DNA from: Saprospiraceae bacterium
GTDB lineage: Bacteria; Bacteroidota; Bacteroidia; Chitinophagales; Saprospiraceae
NCBI GenBank assembly: GCA_016711125.1
Contig: JADJTQ010000002.1
Location: 992,001 to 1,056,000, forward strand
Reading direction: 5' to 3'
Length of the DNA: 64,000 nt
Positions 31,340 to 40,560 of this stretch are shown one piece after another. A program made the position numbers and the translations under genes. Below the pieces are notes generated by a model, which was not told the DNA's origin, made no database searches, and was given only the letters and a program-made list of their open reading frames with translations. Position 1 is the first letter of the stretch. Each line of letters starts with the position of its first letter.

Positions 31340-31960
31340 TTATTTTCTTCCAAAATCAGCGGGAATTTCACCCCATTTTTCAGTATTCCATTTGATAATT
31401 GGGTTCTGGTAATTGTTGGTGCCTAACCAGTCTTGTGCCCGATCCAGTAGTTCAAAAAGATGCCGATTCTTAGCATTTTTGGCCAATGTCGTTTTAGCCT
31501 TTTTATTTCGTACCCAAGCCAGAGCAGTCTTTGAATCCGTATAGATGGGATACGTGACCAATCCTTTTTTCTTAAGATATGCCAAGGCATGTACGAGGGC
31601 GAGAAATTCACCAATATTATTGGTGCCATCAATAAAAGGTCCCTGTCTGAATATTTCCTGTTGACTTTTTGTATCAACACCGCGGTATTCCATGATGCCT
31701 GGATTGCCACTACATGCTGCATCAACCGAGATACTTTTCCAAATGATTGCGGAATCCCGATTGCCTGTGGCAGGTTTTTTAGTCGCTTTGACAACTGTAT
31801 CCCCATGAACCAGGGCGTACTTAGCTTCATCAAGTGTTTTATAACTTTTATATTTGGCTTGAGGGTATCCTTTGATCTGGAGTTGACATTCCTCCCAATT
31901 GTGATAGATGCCGGGCTTATTTCCAATCCAAACCACATAATATTTATTTCCCTTGGACAT
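31340..31960 (-). CDS. Viroplasmin-domain ribonuclease H
   Basis: Two domains in 206 residues: an N-terminal viroplasmin/RNase H1 hybrid-binding domain (YYVVWIGNKPGIYHNWEECQ, KSYKTLDEA) and an RNase H domain from about residue 75 with acidic catalytic residues in SVDAACSGNPG, NNIGEFLAL and YTDSKTALAW. It cuts RNA in RNA-DNA hybrids. Arrangement as in eukaryotic-type RNase H1, common in Bacteroidota. It converges with def. Confidence 0.92.
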   Translation of the reverse strand: MSKGNKYYVVWIGNKPGIYHNWEECQLQIKGYPQAKYKSYKTLDEAKYALVHGDTVVKATKKPATGNRDSAIIWKSISVDAACSGNPGIMEYRGVDTKSQQEIFRQGPFIDGTNNIGEFLALVHALAYLKKKGLVTYPIYTDSKTALAWVRNKKAKTTLAKNAKNRHLFELLDRAQDWLGTNNYQNPIIKWNTEKWGEIPADFGRK

Positions 31961-32049
31961 GATTATATTTAAAGATCTTTCATAAAAAACGAATACGAAT
32001 CTATTATTTTGTTTCGGTATTGAATTGAGCCAATGATTTAAATGACCAC

Positions 32050-33150
32050 ATGGACCACACCCAAGAACTTCTTTTGAAGATTGCCCTTACTCACCTTCCC
32101 AATGTTGGAGCTGTTCTCGCTAGAAATTTAGTTGGATTTTCTGGTGGTGTAGAGGCCGTTTTAGGCAAAAAAATCTGAGCTTCTTAAAATTCCTGGAATT
32201 GGGATTAAAACTGCCGAAGAAATCATTAATAAGCGCAGTTTTAAAAAAGCAGAACAGGAACTCGCCTTCGTAGACAAACATAACATCAAGACTTTATTTT
32301 ACCGGATGACGAATACCCTCTAAGACTTAAGAGAATCAAAGATGCTCCAGTCATTCTTTATTACAAAGGACTGGCTGACTTGAACACGGAGAGGATCTTG
32401 GCCATTGTCGGTACCAGAAAACCGACTGTATATGGAGTGAATCAATGTGAGAGATTGGTCGAATACCTCACAAACCGAGGTGTTTTGATTATTAGCGGCC
32501 TTGCTTATGGTATCGATATTGTATCGCATCGTAAAGCAGTTGAAGTGGGGTTGCCAACGGTTGGAGTCATGGGTAGTGGTCTTGATCTTATTTACCCGGC
32601 AATCCATCGCAAAACGGCGAAAGAAATGACCAAACAAGGTGGGCTTCTGACCGAATTTGGTAATGGGACAAAGCCCGATCGAGAGAACTTTCCCATGCGT
32701 AACCGGATCATTGCAGGACTTTGTGATGCCTTGATTGTTATTGAGTCGGATTTGAAGGGGGGATCTATGATTACTGCAGAAATGGCAAATGCCTATCATA
32801 AAGATGTCTTCGCCTTACCTGGACGGATAGGAGATCAATGGAGTCGTGGATGTAACTACCTGATAAAGACTAACCGGGCAGCGCTTATTGATGACCCTGA
32901 AGATCTGGTAAACTTAATGCAGTGGAAAGAAGAAGATGGTAAAAAAGAAATCCAGCGATCTTTATTTGTCGATCTTACCCCTGATCAGATTTTGATTTTT
33001 GATTTGATTGACCATTCTATACCCGTAAGCATTGATAAACTCTTTAAGGAATCATCGCTCACTTCCAGTGAACTTGCATCAACCTTACTTCATCTGGAAT
33101 TTCAGGGCCTGATTCGAGCCCTGCCTGGCAAGTTATTCCTGAGAGTTTAG
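32050..33150 (+). CDS. dprA: DNA-processing protein DprA (two frameshifts)
   Basis: Loads RecA on incoming single-stranded DNA in natural transformation. The Rossmann-like core is complete: ILAIVGTRKPT, SGLAYGIDIVSHRKAV, GSGLDLIYPAIH, GTKPDRENFPMRNRIIAGL, then a C-terminal winged helix (QILIFDLIDHSIPVSIDKL). The N-terminal helical part begins at ATG 32050 (DHTQELLLKIALTHLPNVGA) but is split: one A is extra in the run at 32167-32173, and one C is missing at 32302-32303. Restored readings are LGKKSELLKIPGIG and LFYPDDEYPLRL. Both are homopolymer changes, so the gene is probably intact. Confidence 0.9.
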
Positions 33151-33156
33151 TTTGAT

Positions 33157-34023
33157 TTATAGATGTCTTTCAGCATGATAAGATGATCTTACCAAGGGTC
33201 CGCTTTCCACAAAGTCAAATCCCCTATTCATTCCTTCTTCCCTATACCAGGCAAATTGATCCGGGTGTACAAATTCTTCAACCGCAAGGTGCATCTTGGT
33301 AGGTTGCAGATATTGTCCAAGAGTTAGCACATCACATTGATGGTTTCTCAAGTCATCCATCGACTTTAAGACCTCATCAGGTTTTTCGCCCAAGCCCAGC
33401 ATGATGCCTGACTTGGTCCGTTTGCCAAACTCCTTTGTTTTTTTAATCTGGAGCAAACTCCGATCATATTTAGCTTGGGGTCTAACCTTTCGGTAGAGTC
33501 TTTCGACCGTCTCCATATTATGAGATACGACCTCTTGCCCACCACTGATCATTCTTTCCAGGGCTTCCCACTGGGATTTCACATCAGGGATCAGTGTTTC
33601 AATAGTGGTCGAAGGTGATTGAGTTTTAATAGAGACAACAGTTTGGTACCATATTTCGGCACCTTTGTCCTTTAGTTCATCGCGGTTCACCGATGTGATT
33701 ACGGCATGTTTGACCTGCATCAGCCGAATGGCCTCCGCTACTCTGGCAGGCTCATCGACATCGTACTCAGTCGGACGTCCGGTTTTCACCGCACAAAATG
33801 AACAGGATCTGGTGCAGGTATTGCCCAAGATCATAAATGTTGCAGTACCGGCACCCCAACATTCTCCCATATTAGGGCAATGTCCGCTCTGGCAGATGGT
33901 GTGTAGCTTATATTGGTCAACCAGTTGCCTGACCCTTCGATAATTTTCACCGATGGGTAATTTAACTCTCAGCCAATCAGGGCGCTTATTCCTGTTTTGT
34001 TCTACAACAGGTAATTCAATCAT
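33157..34023 (-). CDS. lipA: Lipoyl synthase
   Basis: Radical SAM enzyme that inserts two sulfurs into octanoyl groups on lipoyl domains. Auxiliary cluster cysteines C44, C49 and C55 (CQSGHCPNMGEC), radical SAM cluster C70, C74 and C77 (CTRSCSFC) and the C-terminal serine ligand in RSSYHA are all present. Length of 288 residues is normal. It converges with dprA at a 6-bp gap. Confidence 0.97.
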   Translation of the reverse strand: MIELPVVEQNRNKRPDWLRVKLPIGENYRRVRQLVDQYKLHTICQSGHCPNMGECWGAGTATFMILGNTCTRSCSFCAVKTGRPTEYDVDEPARVAEAIRLMQVKHAVITSVNRDELKDKGAEIWYQTVVSIKTQSPSTTIETLIPDVKSQWEALERMISGGQEVVSHNMETVERLYRKVRPQAKYDRSLLQIKKTKEFGKRTKSGIMLGLGEKPDEVLKSMDDLRNHQCDVLTLGQYLQPTKMHLAVEEFVHPDQFAWYREEGMNRGFDFVESGPLVRSSYHAERHL

Positions 34024-34063
34024 GAAATAAAATGTAAATATCTAGATGTTCAAATAGATCGGG

Positions 34064-34855
34064 TTACGACCTCTTACCAAACTGTAAAGTTAAGTAAACA
34101 TTGATGAAGTAGGGTTTGTTTTGGGCAGTCAACATTAGGGGAACTTTGCTCAGGAAAACATCAGCCATCAGACCCACTTCGAGTGCTTTGATCAGATTGT
34201 CTTGATTACCCCAGGTAAAATTGGTGCCGAACTGGGCATGAAAACCGGGTTTTAATTTAATCTCGTCCCAACCATATCTGAATTCTGCTCCGCCATGGAT
34301 CGCTGTTTCATCAAGGAAAATATCTGCGTTTCCTTCTGAGTATTTCTCCTCCGTAATGTCATCATACAAATTACCATCTGTACTTCGTTTTAATTTTAAA
34401 TAGTAAGGTTTGAGCACACCGATGGTAAAACCATACTCGTAGTTGATGCCGACAATCACACTTTTGCGCCTGGCTCTCTCTGAAAAATATTTCTTATGGC
34501 CGACCCCGGCTCGCAGAGCATAAAGTCGATTGATTTTGCCGTAAATGAATGATCGCGAAGCTTCACCCAGGTTGCTGGTAAAGAATCGAAAATTTTGTGA
34601 ATACTCTTTTGAATTTTTTAACGACCCAATATCAAAGAAATAATATCTAGTCTTGTAGTATGTCTCAATATCTCCCACACTGTATCCAAGTGACAACCCA
34701 TTCGAATGAGCTCTGAGGTGAAATATTCTCTCAGTTTCATAGACCAAAGACTCCTCTCCGATTGGCTTTGGCAAGATCGTATATTGACCATAACTTGCTA
34801 TGGTTGATAGACAAAAAAGAGATAGGATAAATACAGTTTTCAAATTTTGTTGCAT
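34064..34855 (-). CDS. Uncharacterised outer-membrane beta-barrel protein
   Basis: 263 residues with a signal peptide (ends ASYGQ) and alternating hydrophobic/polar strands, ending in a typical barrel C-terminus (PYFINVYLTLQFGKRS). I do not recognise a named family; similar porin-like proteins are frequent in Bacteroidota. It is 41 bp upstream of lipA on the same strand and may share its transcript. Confidence 0.65.
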   Translation of the reverse strand: MQQNLKTVFILSLFCLSTIASYGQYTILPKPIGEESLVYETERIFHLRAHSNGLSLGYSVGDIETYYKTRYYFFDIGSLKNSKEYSQNFRFFTSNLGEASRSFIYGKINRLYALRAGVGHKKYFSERARRKSVIVGINYEYGFTIGVLKPYYLKLKRSTDGNLYDDITEEKYSEGNADIFLDETAIHGGAEFRYGWDEIKLKPGFHAQFGTNFTWGNQDNLIKALEVGLMADVFLSKVPLMLTAQNKPYFINVYLTLQFGKRS

Positions 34856-35046
34856 TTGATGTCAGCTCCGACCTTAAGATACAGATATTGACTTGAATTT
34901 GCAATTACAACGCCAAACTTTTACTCAAGCAGCCTTTAGACCCACTCATTAGGTTTGTAGAATTGATATTCTTTCAAAGACCAGGCCGCCAGTTTTAATT
35001 AAAACCTATATTTACATAAAGCTAGTGAACTTACGAAAGACTATCC

Positions 35047-35697
35047 ATGCTAAACATTCTCACCGAAAAAAATAGTATAGCTAACAGATTTATTGCTGAG
35101 CTACGTGATGTCAAGATTCAAAATGACCGGATGCGATTTAGGAAAAACATCGAACGTCTTGGTCAAATCTTTGGATATGAAATTAGCAAGAGCCTCGACT
35201 ATGAGGAGAATGATATTGAGACACCCTTGGGCGTTGCCAAAGTTAGCCTTCATACAAACCGGTTGGTCATTGCCAGCATCTTAAGGGCGGGATTACCTCT
35301 GCATCATGGCCTATTAAGTTACTTTGACAGCGCAGACAATGCTTTTATTTCAGCTTATCGAAAACACCATAAGGATGGTACTTTCGAAATTAATCTGGAG
35401 TATGTCACATGCCCTGATCTCGAAGACTCCATATTGATTTTGACCGATCCTATGCTGGCCACTGGTGCTTCATTTGCAGCAGCTCTTGATGTGCTTTACC
35501 GACATGGCAATCCAAAGGAGATCCATTTGGTGACCATCATTGCGTCTACTCATGGCATCAATTTTCTCAAACGAACCCATCCCCGATGCAAAATATGGAC
35601 TGGTGCCATTGATGAAGAGCTGACAGCAAAATCGTACATCGTACCCGGCCTCGGAGACGCAGGTGATTTGCTCTATGGTGAAAAACTGCAGGAGTAA
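35047..35697 (+). CDS. upp: Uracil phosphoribosyltransferase
   Basis: Makes UMP from uracil and PRPP (pyrimidine salvage). The PRPP-binding loop is LILTDPMLATGAS; the uracil-binding C-terminus is YIVPGLGDAGDLLYG; ILRAGLPLHHG is also conserved. 216 residues. Its TAA overlaps the ATG of the following symporter by one base, indicating translational coupling. Confidence 0.96.
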   Translation: MLNILTEKNSIANRFIAELRDVKIQNDRMRFRKNIERLGQIFGYEISKSLDYEENDIETPLGVAKVSLHTNRLVIASILRAGLPLHHGLLSYFDSADNAFISAYRKHHKDGTFEINLEYVTCPDLEDSILILTDPMLATGASFAAALDVLYRHGNPKEIHLVTIIASTHGINFLKRTHPRCKIWTGAIDEELTAKSYIVPGLGDAGDLLYGEKLQE

Positions 35698-37223
35698 TGC
35701 AAGGTATCTCAACGACATCTATCCTGCTGATCTTAGGTGTGTACTTTTTGTTTTTAATGCTCATCTCCTATTTTACTTCAGCAAACTCGAAGAATGAAGA
35801 TTTTTTTATCGGAAGCAGAAAGTCACCCTGGTTTATAGTCGCCTTCGGTATGATCGGTGCCAGTCTCTCAGGGGTCACCTTTATCTCTGTACCTGGATGG
35901 GTTACCGATAGTCAGTTTTCATACATGCAAACAGTACTTGGCTATCTGCTTGGCTATCTGGTCATTGCTTTTGTCTTGATGCCCATGTACTACCGTTTAC
36001 AACTTACCTCCATATACAGCTATCTAGAACAGCGATTTGGAGTAAGATCATATAAGACTGGTGCTGCCTACTTTTTACTCAGTCGTACTGTTGGATCTGC
36101 CTTTCGCCTCTATCTGGTAGTCATTGTACTGCAAAAGTTCCTAATGAATGATCTTGGGATACCTTTTGCTGGGACCATTTTAATCACGATAGCGTTGATT
36201 TGGATTTATACCTACAAGGGTGGTATCAAAACGATCATCTGGACAGATACTATGCAGACAGCCTCGATGTTGATAGCTGTATGTACGACCATTTATTTCA
36301 TAGGCGATGGTTTAGGATTGTCATTATCCGGTATATTTCAGACCGTCAGCGAGAGCGAATATTCGCAGATTTTCTTTTTCGAAGAAGGTTGGTCAGATTC
36401 GCGTAATTTCTTCAAGCAGTTTTTCGGTGGCATGTTCATTGCAATCGTCATGACCGGCCTTGATCAGGATATGATGCAGAAAAATCTTAGTTGCCGTAAT
36501 ATCAAGGATGCTCAAAAAAACATGATGACTTTCAGCATTATATTGGTTTTTGCCAATATCTTGTTTTTGACCCTTGGGGCAATACTCTATATCTATGCCT
36601 CTCAACATGGTGTGGAAATTCCTACCCGCTTGGTAGGCGGTGAGCCAAAGGTAGCAACAGACTTAATGTACCCGACTTTGGCCATACAACATTTGCCTGC
36701 TGTGGTCGGGGTTTCATTTTTGATTGGCTTGATTGCGGCCGCTTATTCCAGTGCCGATTCGGCCCTCACTGCATTGACTACTTCATTTTGCATTGATTTC
36801 TTAGATTTTGATAAATCAATTGCTCCTGAACAAACCAAAAAGCGCACTCGTTTATTGGTTCATATCGGATTTTCATTTTTACTGTTTTTTGTGATCATGA
36901 TCTTTTACTATATCAATGATGATGCTGTCATCGAAGCTTTGTTTAAGTTGGCCGGATATACCTACGGTCCGCTTTTGGGCTTATATGCTTTTGGTTTTTT
37001 CATCAATAAAGGGGTTAATGACAGAATGATTCCGATCGTTTGTATTGCAGCGCCGTTAATCACTTATATCCTGGATTCGTACAGTACAACCTTATTATGG
37101 GGGTATAAATTTGGCTTTGAGCTATTGATTCTGAATGGCTTGCTTACTTTTGTGGGTATGCTCATAGTGTCAAGGGCTTCGGGTAAGCCAATACAAAACC
37201 TTCTTTCAAAATATCATTTCTAG
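35697..37223 (+). CDS. Sodium:solute symporter (SSS family)
   Basis: 508 residues with about 13 membrane segments; signature-like stretches include FIGSRKSPWFIVAFGMIGASLSGVTF and GLIAAAYSSADSALTALTTSF, the latter bearing the Na+-site Ser/Thr of the LeuT fold. Substrate is not readable. The one-base overlap with upp suggests uracil or nucleoside-related uptake, while murQ downstream would suit a muropeptide sugar; neither is shown. Confidence 0.9.
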   Translation: MQGISTTSILLILGVYFLFLMLISYFTSANSKNEDFFIGSRKSPWFIVAFGMIGASLSGVTFISVPGWVTDSQFSYMQTVLGYLLGYLVIAFVLMPMYYRLQLTSIYSYLEQRFGVRSYKTGAAYFLLSRTVGSAFRLYLVVIVLQKFLMNDLGIPFAGTILITIALIWIYTYKGGIKTIIWTDTMQTASMLIAVCTTIYFIGDGLGLSLSGIFQTVSESEYSQIFFFEEGWSDSRNFFKQFFGGMFIAIVMTGLDQDMMQKNLSCRNIKDAQKNMMTFSIILVFANILFLTLGAILYIYASQHGVEIPTRLVGGEPKVATDLMYPTLAIQHLPAVVGVSFLIGLIAAAYSSADSALTALTTSFCIDFLDFDKSIAPEQTKKRTRLLVHIGFSFLLFFVIMIFYYINDDAVIEALFKLAGYTYGPLLGLYAFGFFINKGVNDRMIPIVCIAAPLITYILDSYSTTLLWGYKFGFELLILNGLLTFVGMLIVSRASGKPIQNLLSKYHF

Positions 37224-37454
37224 TGTTGCGATTCGCAAATAAATTATAGCATCTAACTTGTTCTTTTGCGCCAATACTTCATTATCAGAAACCTTACGTA
37301 GCTTTGGCTATGTGAGTTCTGCTTCTATTGACACTACTGACGCTAGCGGTCAGCACAAGTTTGGTAAGCATCCCCAGATTTGACTTGGCACAAAATAGCT
37401 GCGTTTATACTAAACTTATATACAGTTCACAACTCTAGCAACTTAAATGGTCTA
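37224..37454. other. 231-bp spacer between the symporter gene and murQ
   Basis: Holds a small palindromic element (CTGAC ... GTCAG around GCTAGCG, near 37337-37354) and probably the murQ promoter. An upstream in-frame ATG at 37380 is not favoured as the murQ start because it adds 25 unconserved residues. Confidence 0.4.
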
Positions 37455-38264
37455 ATGAATAAAATCACAGAGCAATCATCCAATTATGATGATTTGGAGC
37501 AAATGAGTACGGGTGACCTATTGGCTGCTATAAATCGAGAAGATCAAAAGGTAGCCATAGCGGTGAAGGAGGCAATACCGCAAATAGAAGCTCTGGTCAA
37601 TCATCTTGCGATCAAAATGAAACTTGGAGGCCGTCTCTTCTACGTAGGAGCCGGTACAAGTGGCCGGCTTGGCGTATTAGATGCTTCGGAATGTCCGCCA
37701 ACTTATGGGGTGCCGTCCGGTTGGGTGATCGGTCTAATCGCCGGAGGTGACGGTGCACTTAGAAAAAGTGTTGAACATGCAGAGGATGATATCCACCAAT
37801 GCATGAAAGACCTGGACGCCTATTTGATTGGAGTGGATGATGTCATAGTCGGAATCGCTTCTTCAGGTACAACTCCATATGTAGTACATGGGCTGAAAGA
37901 TTGTCGTCTGAGAGGCATCACCACCTCATGTATCACCTGCAATCCTGGCACACCTATCCTTGACCAAGCTGACTTTCCGATACTTTGTGTCGTAGGGCCC
38001 GAGTTTGTAACAGGAAGTACTCGCATGAAATCTGGCACTGCTCAAAAAATCATTCTTAACATGATCAGTACTTCAGTAATGATCAAATTAGGAAGGGTGA
38101 AGGGAAACCGGATGGTTGACATGGCATTATCCAATGATAAACTGATCGACCGGGGAACTCGCATGTTGACTGCCCAATTTGATTTGAGTTATGAAGATGC
38201 CAAAGCCGTTTTGCTAAAAACGGGCAGTGTACGGGCAGCGACAGACTTGATAAGACCAAAGTAG
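37455..38264 (+). CDS. murQ: N-acetylmuramic acid 6-phosphate etherase
   Basis: Cleaves the lactyl ether of MurNAc-6-P to GlcNAc-6-P in cell-wall recycling. The SIS domain shows FYVGAGTSGRLGVLDASECPPTYG and GIASSGTTPYV, with GSTRMKSGTAQKIILNM and the catalytic-glutamate region EHAEDD. From ATG 37455 it has 269 residues, normal for the family. Confidence 0.95.
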   Translation: MNKITEQSSNYDDLEQMSTGDLLAAINREDQKVAIAVKEAIPQIEALVNHLAIKMKLGGRLFYVGAGTSGRLGVLDASECPPTYGVPSGWVIGLIAGGDGALRKSVEHAEDDIHQCMKDLDAYLIGVDDVIVGIASSGTTPYVVHGLKDCRLRGITTSCITCNPGTPILDQADFPILCVVGPEFVTGSTRMKSGTAQKIILNMISTSVMIKLGRVKGNRMVDMALSNDKLIDRGTRMLTAQFDLSYEDAKAVLLKTGSVRAATDLIRPK

Positions 38265-38270
38265 ATTTAC

Positions 38271-38984
38271 CTAAAAGGTAGAGTCCGAAAACCAGTCGCT
38301 TTGGTTTTGATTGCGTTGCGATTTTGGTTTTTCGAAAGTGTCCCGATCAAGAAAAAAGTCTTCATCTGAATTTTGAATGTGCAGAGGCTCATCTTCTTCA
38401 TTCATAGTTGCCTCGTCTGATTCAAGTTGTTGGCGAAATATAAAGTAAACTAAGATTCCAACGATTGCACCGATCAAGTGACTCTCCCAAGAAATGCCCG
38501 GTTGATTCGGAAGAACACCCAAAAACATTCCACTGTAAAGCATTAGAATGATTAAGGCCAGGACTATTGATTTAATGTTCCGCCGGAATACTCCATTCCA
38601 AAAAATAAAGGAGATTAATCCATAGATGACTCCACTCGCTCCAATATGCAGGACGGTTCTGCCAAACAACCAGACACCCAATCCCGTAAGCAAATAGATC
38701 AATATAATTGCACGGGCTGCTACACGTTCATAAAAAAATAGAATCATGGCCAACCCGACAAAAAGCGGGACAGAATTGTTGATCAAATGCATTACATCCT
38801 GACTATGGATAAATGGAGAAAGGAAGATACCCTTGATTCCAACTTCATGTCTTGGATACACACCGAGCCAACCCAGATTAAGACCGGTAAACATCTGAAA
38901 ACCCTGGATGATCCATAAAATCAGAATCACCAAGCTTGGCAGGCGAATACTTTGATAAAAACGAGACTGACTTAGTTTTGACAT
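38271..38984 (-). CDS. Rhomboid family intramembrane serine protease
   Basis: Six or more membrane helices with the rhomboid catalytic pair: Ser117 in IGASGVIYG and His169 in WESHLIGA, plus the oxyanion-loop residues H66/N69-N70 in HLINNSVP. A hydrophilic acidic tail of about 50 residues follows the last helix. Its ATG overlaps the stop of the preceding minus-strand gene (TAATG), so the pair is coupled. Substrates unknown. Confidence 0.92.
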   Translation of the reverse strand: MSKLSQSRFYQSIRLPSLVILILWIIQGFQMFTGLNLGWLGVYPRHEVGIKGIFLSPFIHSQDVMHLINNSVPLFVGLAMILFFYERVAARAIILIYLLTGLGVWLFGRTVLHIGASGVIYGLISFIFWNGVFRRNIKSIVLALIILMLYSGMFLGVLPNQPGISWESHLIGAIVGILVYFIFRQQLESDEATMNEEDEPLHIQNSDEDFFLDRDTFEKPKSQRNQNQSDWFSDSTF

Positions 38985-39721
38985 TATCGACCCAAAAATC
39001 TTCTTTCGACGAATTTAATAAACTCTCTGGCTCGCTCAAGCCTTTCTTCGCTAAGCCACTCGTATTGATCGACCATGTAGCGAAGCAAGTAGGATTTTGC
39101 TTCGTCAAAGCTGTATTTAGTATTTAAAATATCAATCGTGTCTTGAAATTTTTGTTGATCGCCATTAAACAAATCCGCCACTACAAGCAGACGGTCGTTT
39201 ATGCTAAAGGCCTTCATGAGATCTGAAATCGGTGCTCGCGAGAGCTTGTCGGAAAGATCTTTGCTCTGATTGCCTTCAAATAGCGGACTATATTTCTGTG
39301 GTATGACGGTCTCTTGTCTAAACACCTCGGTAATCGGAGGATTGGAGTATTGAATGTCCGGTTGTTGCCTGGTGGCCGGCTCAATTATGGTTTCTTTTGT
39401 TCCATTAAAGTGCTGATATTCGGGTTTAGGACTGGATTCAATGGCTGGCAAGGGTTGTTTCATCATGGGAGGTACAGCTACCGGTTCGGGTTTTTGAATA
39501 GGTGGTGGTGACTGATCTTCAACCTCGGGTCTAAAGACAGCTACTGGTTCTGTGACCCTGATAGGTTTGGATACACCTGTAGTTGGGATTGTCTCTGTGA
39601 GGTCATAAAGTTCGCGCAAATAGTCTTTTACCAGGTCTTTTTCGAGTCGACTTATTGACTCTTCGTGACCTATGATCGATTGGATTTTGAGTAGTAAGGT
39701 GTGAATTTTCGCTTGTGCCAT
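38984..39721 (-). CDS. Conserved hypothetical protein, coupled to rhomboid
   Basis: 245 residues, cytoplasmic. A helical N-terminus (1-45) is followed by a proline-rich variable linker (about 50-150) and a conserved helical C-terminus (SDKLSRAPISDLMKAFSINDRLLVVADLFNGD ...). This C-terminal motif occurs in unnamed Bacteroidota proteins; I know of no assigned function. It is translationally coupled to the rhomboid gene and diverges from tdk. Confidence 0.6.
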   Translation of the reverse strand: MAQAKIHTLLLKIQSIIGHEESISRLEKDLVKDYLRELYDLTETIPTTGVSKPIRVTEPVAVFRPEVEDQSPPPIQKPEPVAVPPMMKQPLPAIESSPKPEYQHFNGTKETIIEPATRQQPDIQYSNPPITEVFRQETVIPQKYSPLFEGNQSKDLSDKLSRAPISDLMKAFSINDRLLVVADLFNGDQQKFQDTIDILNTKYSFDEAKSYLLRYMVDQYEWLSEERLERAREFIKFVERRFLGR

Positions 39722-39792
39722 GCCGATGTGTTTTGTTCATAACGCATTTATCAAGGGGGTTATGGTATCTTTATATGACAAATCTCTTTTTC

Positions 39793-40449
39793 ATGTTTTT
39801 AGAACCTCATTTTAAAGGTCAGCGCAGTGGCTGGATTGAAGTGATTTGTGGCTCCATGTTCTCGGGCAAAACAGAAGAACTGATCCGAAGGTTAAAAAGG
39901 GCCAAGATTGCGGATCAGGAAGTTTGTGTTTTTAAGCCAATTACTGATATAAGGTATTCATCGGAAAAAGTAGTTTCTCACGACTCAAACTATCTGCTTT
40001 CAACATCCATAAAGGATTCTCGAAAAATCCTCAAAGTAGATGATCAGGTACAGGTTGTGGGTATCGATGAAGCTCAATTTTTTGACCTCGGACTGACGGA
40101 CGTTTGTCAAGCCCTGGCTCTAAAGGGAGTGAGAGTCATTGTTGCTGGTCTGGATATGGATTATTTGGGCAAACCCTTTGGCCCAATGCCTTTCTTACTG
40201 GCGGTTGCAGAATACATTACCAAGGTACATGCTATATGCATTCATTGTGGTAATCTGGCCACACATTCGTACCGTCTTTCACCCGATAGCCAGCAAGTGC
40301 TGGTGGGGGAGAAAGACTCGTACGAACCCAGGTGCCGGGTATGCTATAACATGGGCAATATTTTGGACCTGAAAACTAGAAAGAACGCAGCAAGACAAAG
40401 ACAACCCAGTAAAGTTGAGGAGGAGGACATGCCCTTTGGCAAGCTTTGA
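39793..40449 (+). CDS. tdk: Thymidine kinase (type II)
   Basis: Phosphorylates thymidine for salvage. P-loop CGSMFSGKT, Walker B-like GIDEAQFFD, lid region and four zinc-binding cysteines (CIHCG, CRVC). I start at ATG 39793 (MFLEPHFKGQRSGWIEV), the family's usual N-terminus; in-frame ATGs at 39775 and 39715 are less likely. A -7-like TATCTTTA lies just upstream. Confidence 0.94.
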   Translation: MFLEPHFKGQRSGWIEVICGSMFSGKTEELIRRLKRAKIADQEVCVFKPITDIRYSSEKVVSHDSNYLLSTSIKDSRKILKVDDQVQVVGIDEAQFFDLGLTDVCQALALKGVRVIVAGLDMDYLGKPFGPMPFLLAVAEYITKVHAICIHCGNLATHSYRLSPDSQQVLVGEKDSYEPRCRVCYNMGNILDLKTRKNAARQRQPSKVEEEDMPFGKL

Positions 40450-40523
40450 AACAAGGCTGAAGTCGGGAAGACTGAACCTCAGATTAATATCATTACATGG
40501 CCTTCAAATCCCTTGACAATTGC

Positions 40524-40531
40524 TACCTTTG
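40524..40531 (+). promoter_or_regulatory. -7 element upstream of purH
   Basis: TACCTTTG fits TAnnTTTG exactly and ends 29 bp before the ATG of purH. The match supports starting the protein at 40561, because the longer frame (40513) would start inside the promoter. Confidence 0.5.
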
Positions 40532-40560
40532 CGCCTCTTTTTCAAGCTCAAGCGGTAATT

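Noticed and set aside
31423..31938. 171-codon frame inside the RNase H gene
   Set aside because: Alternate frame of a gene with clear RNase H motifs; its own translation shows no family features.
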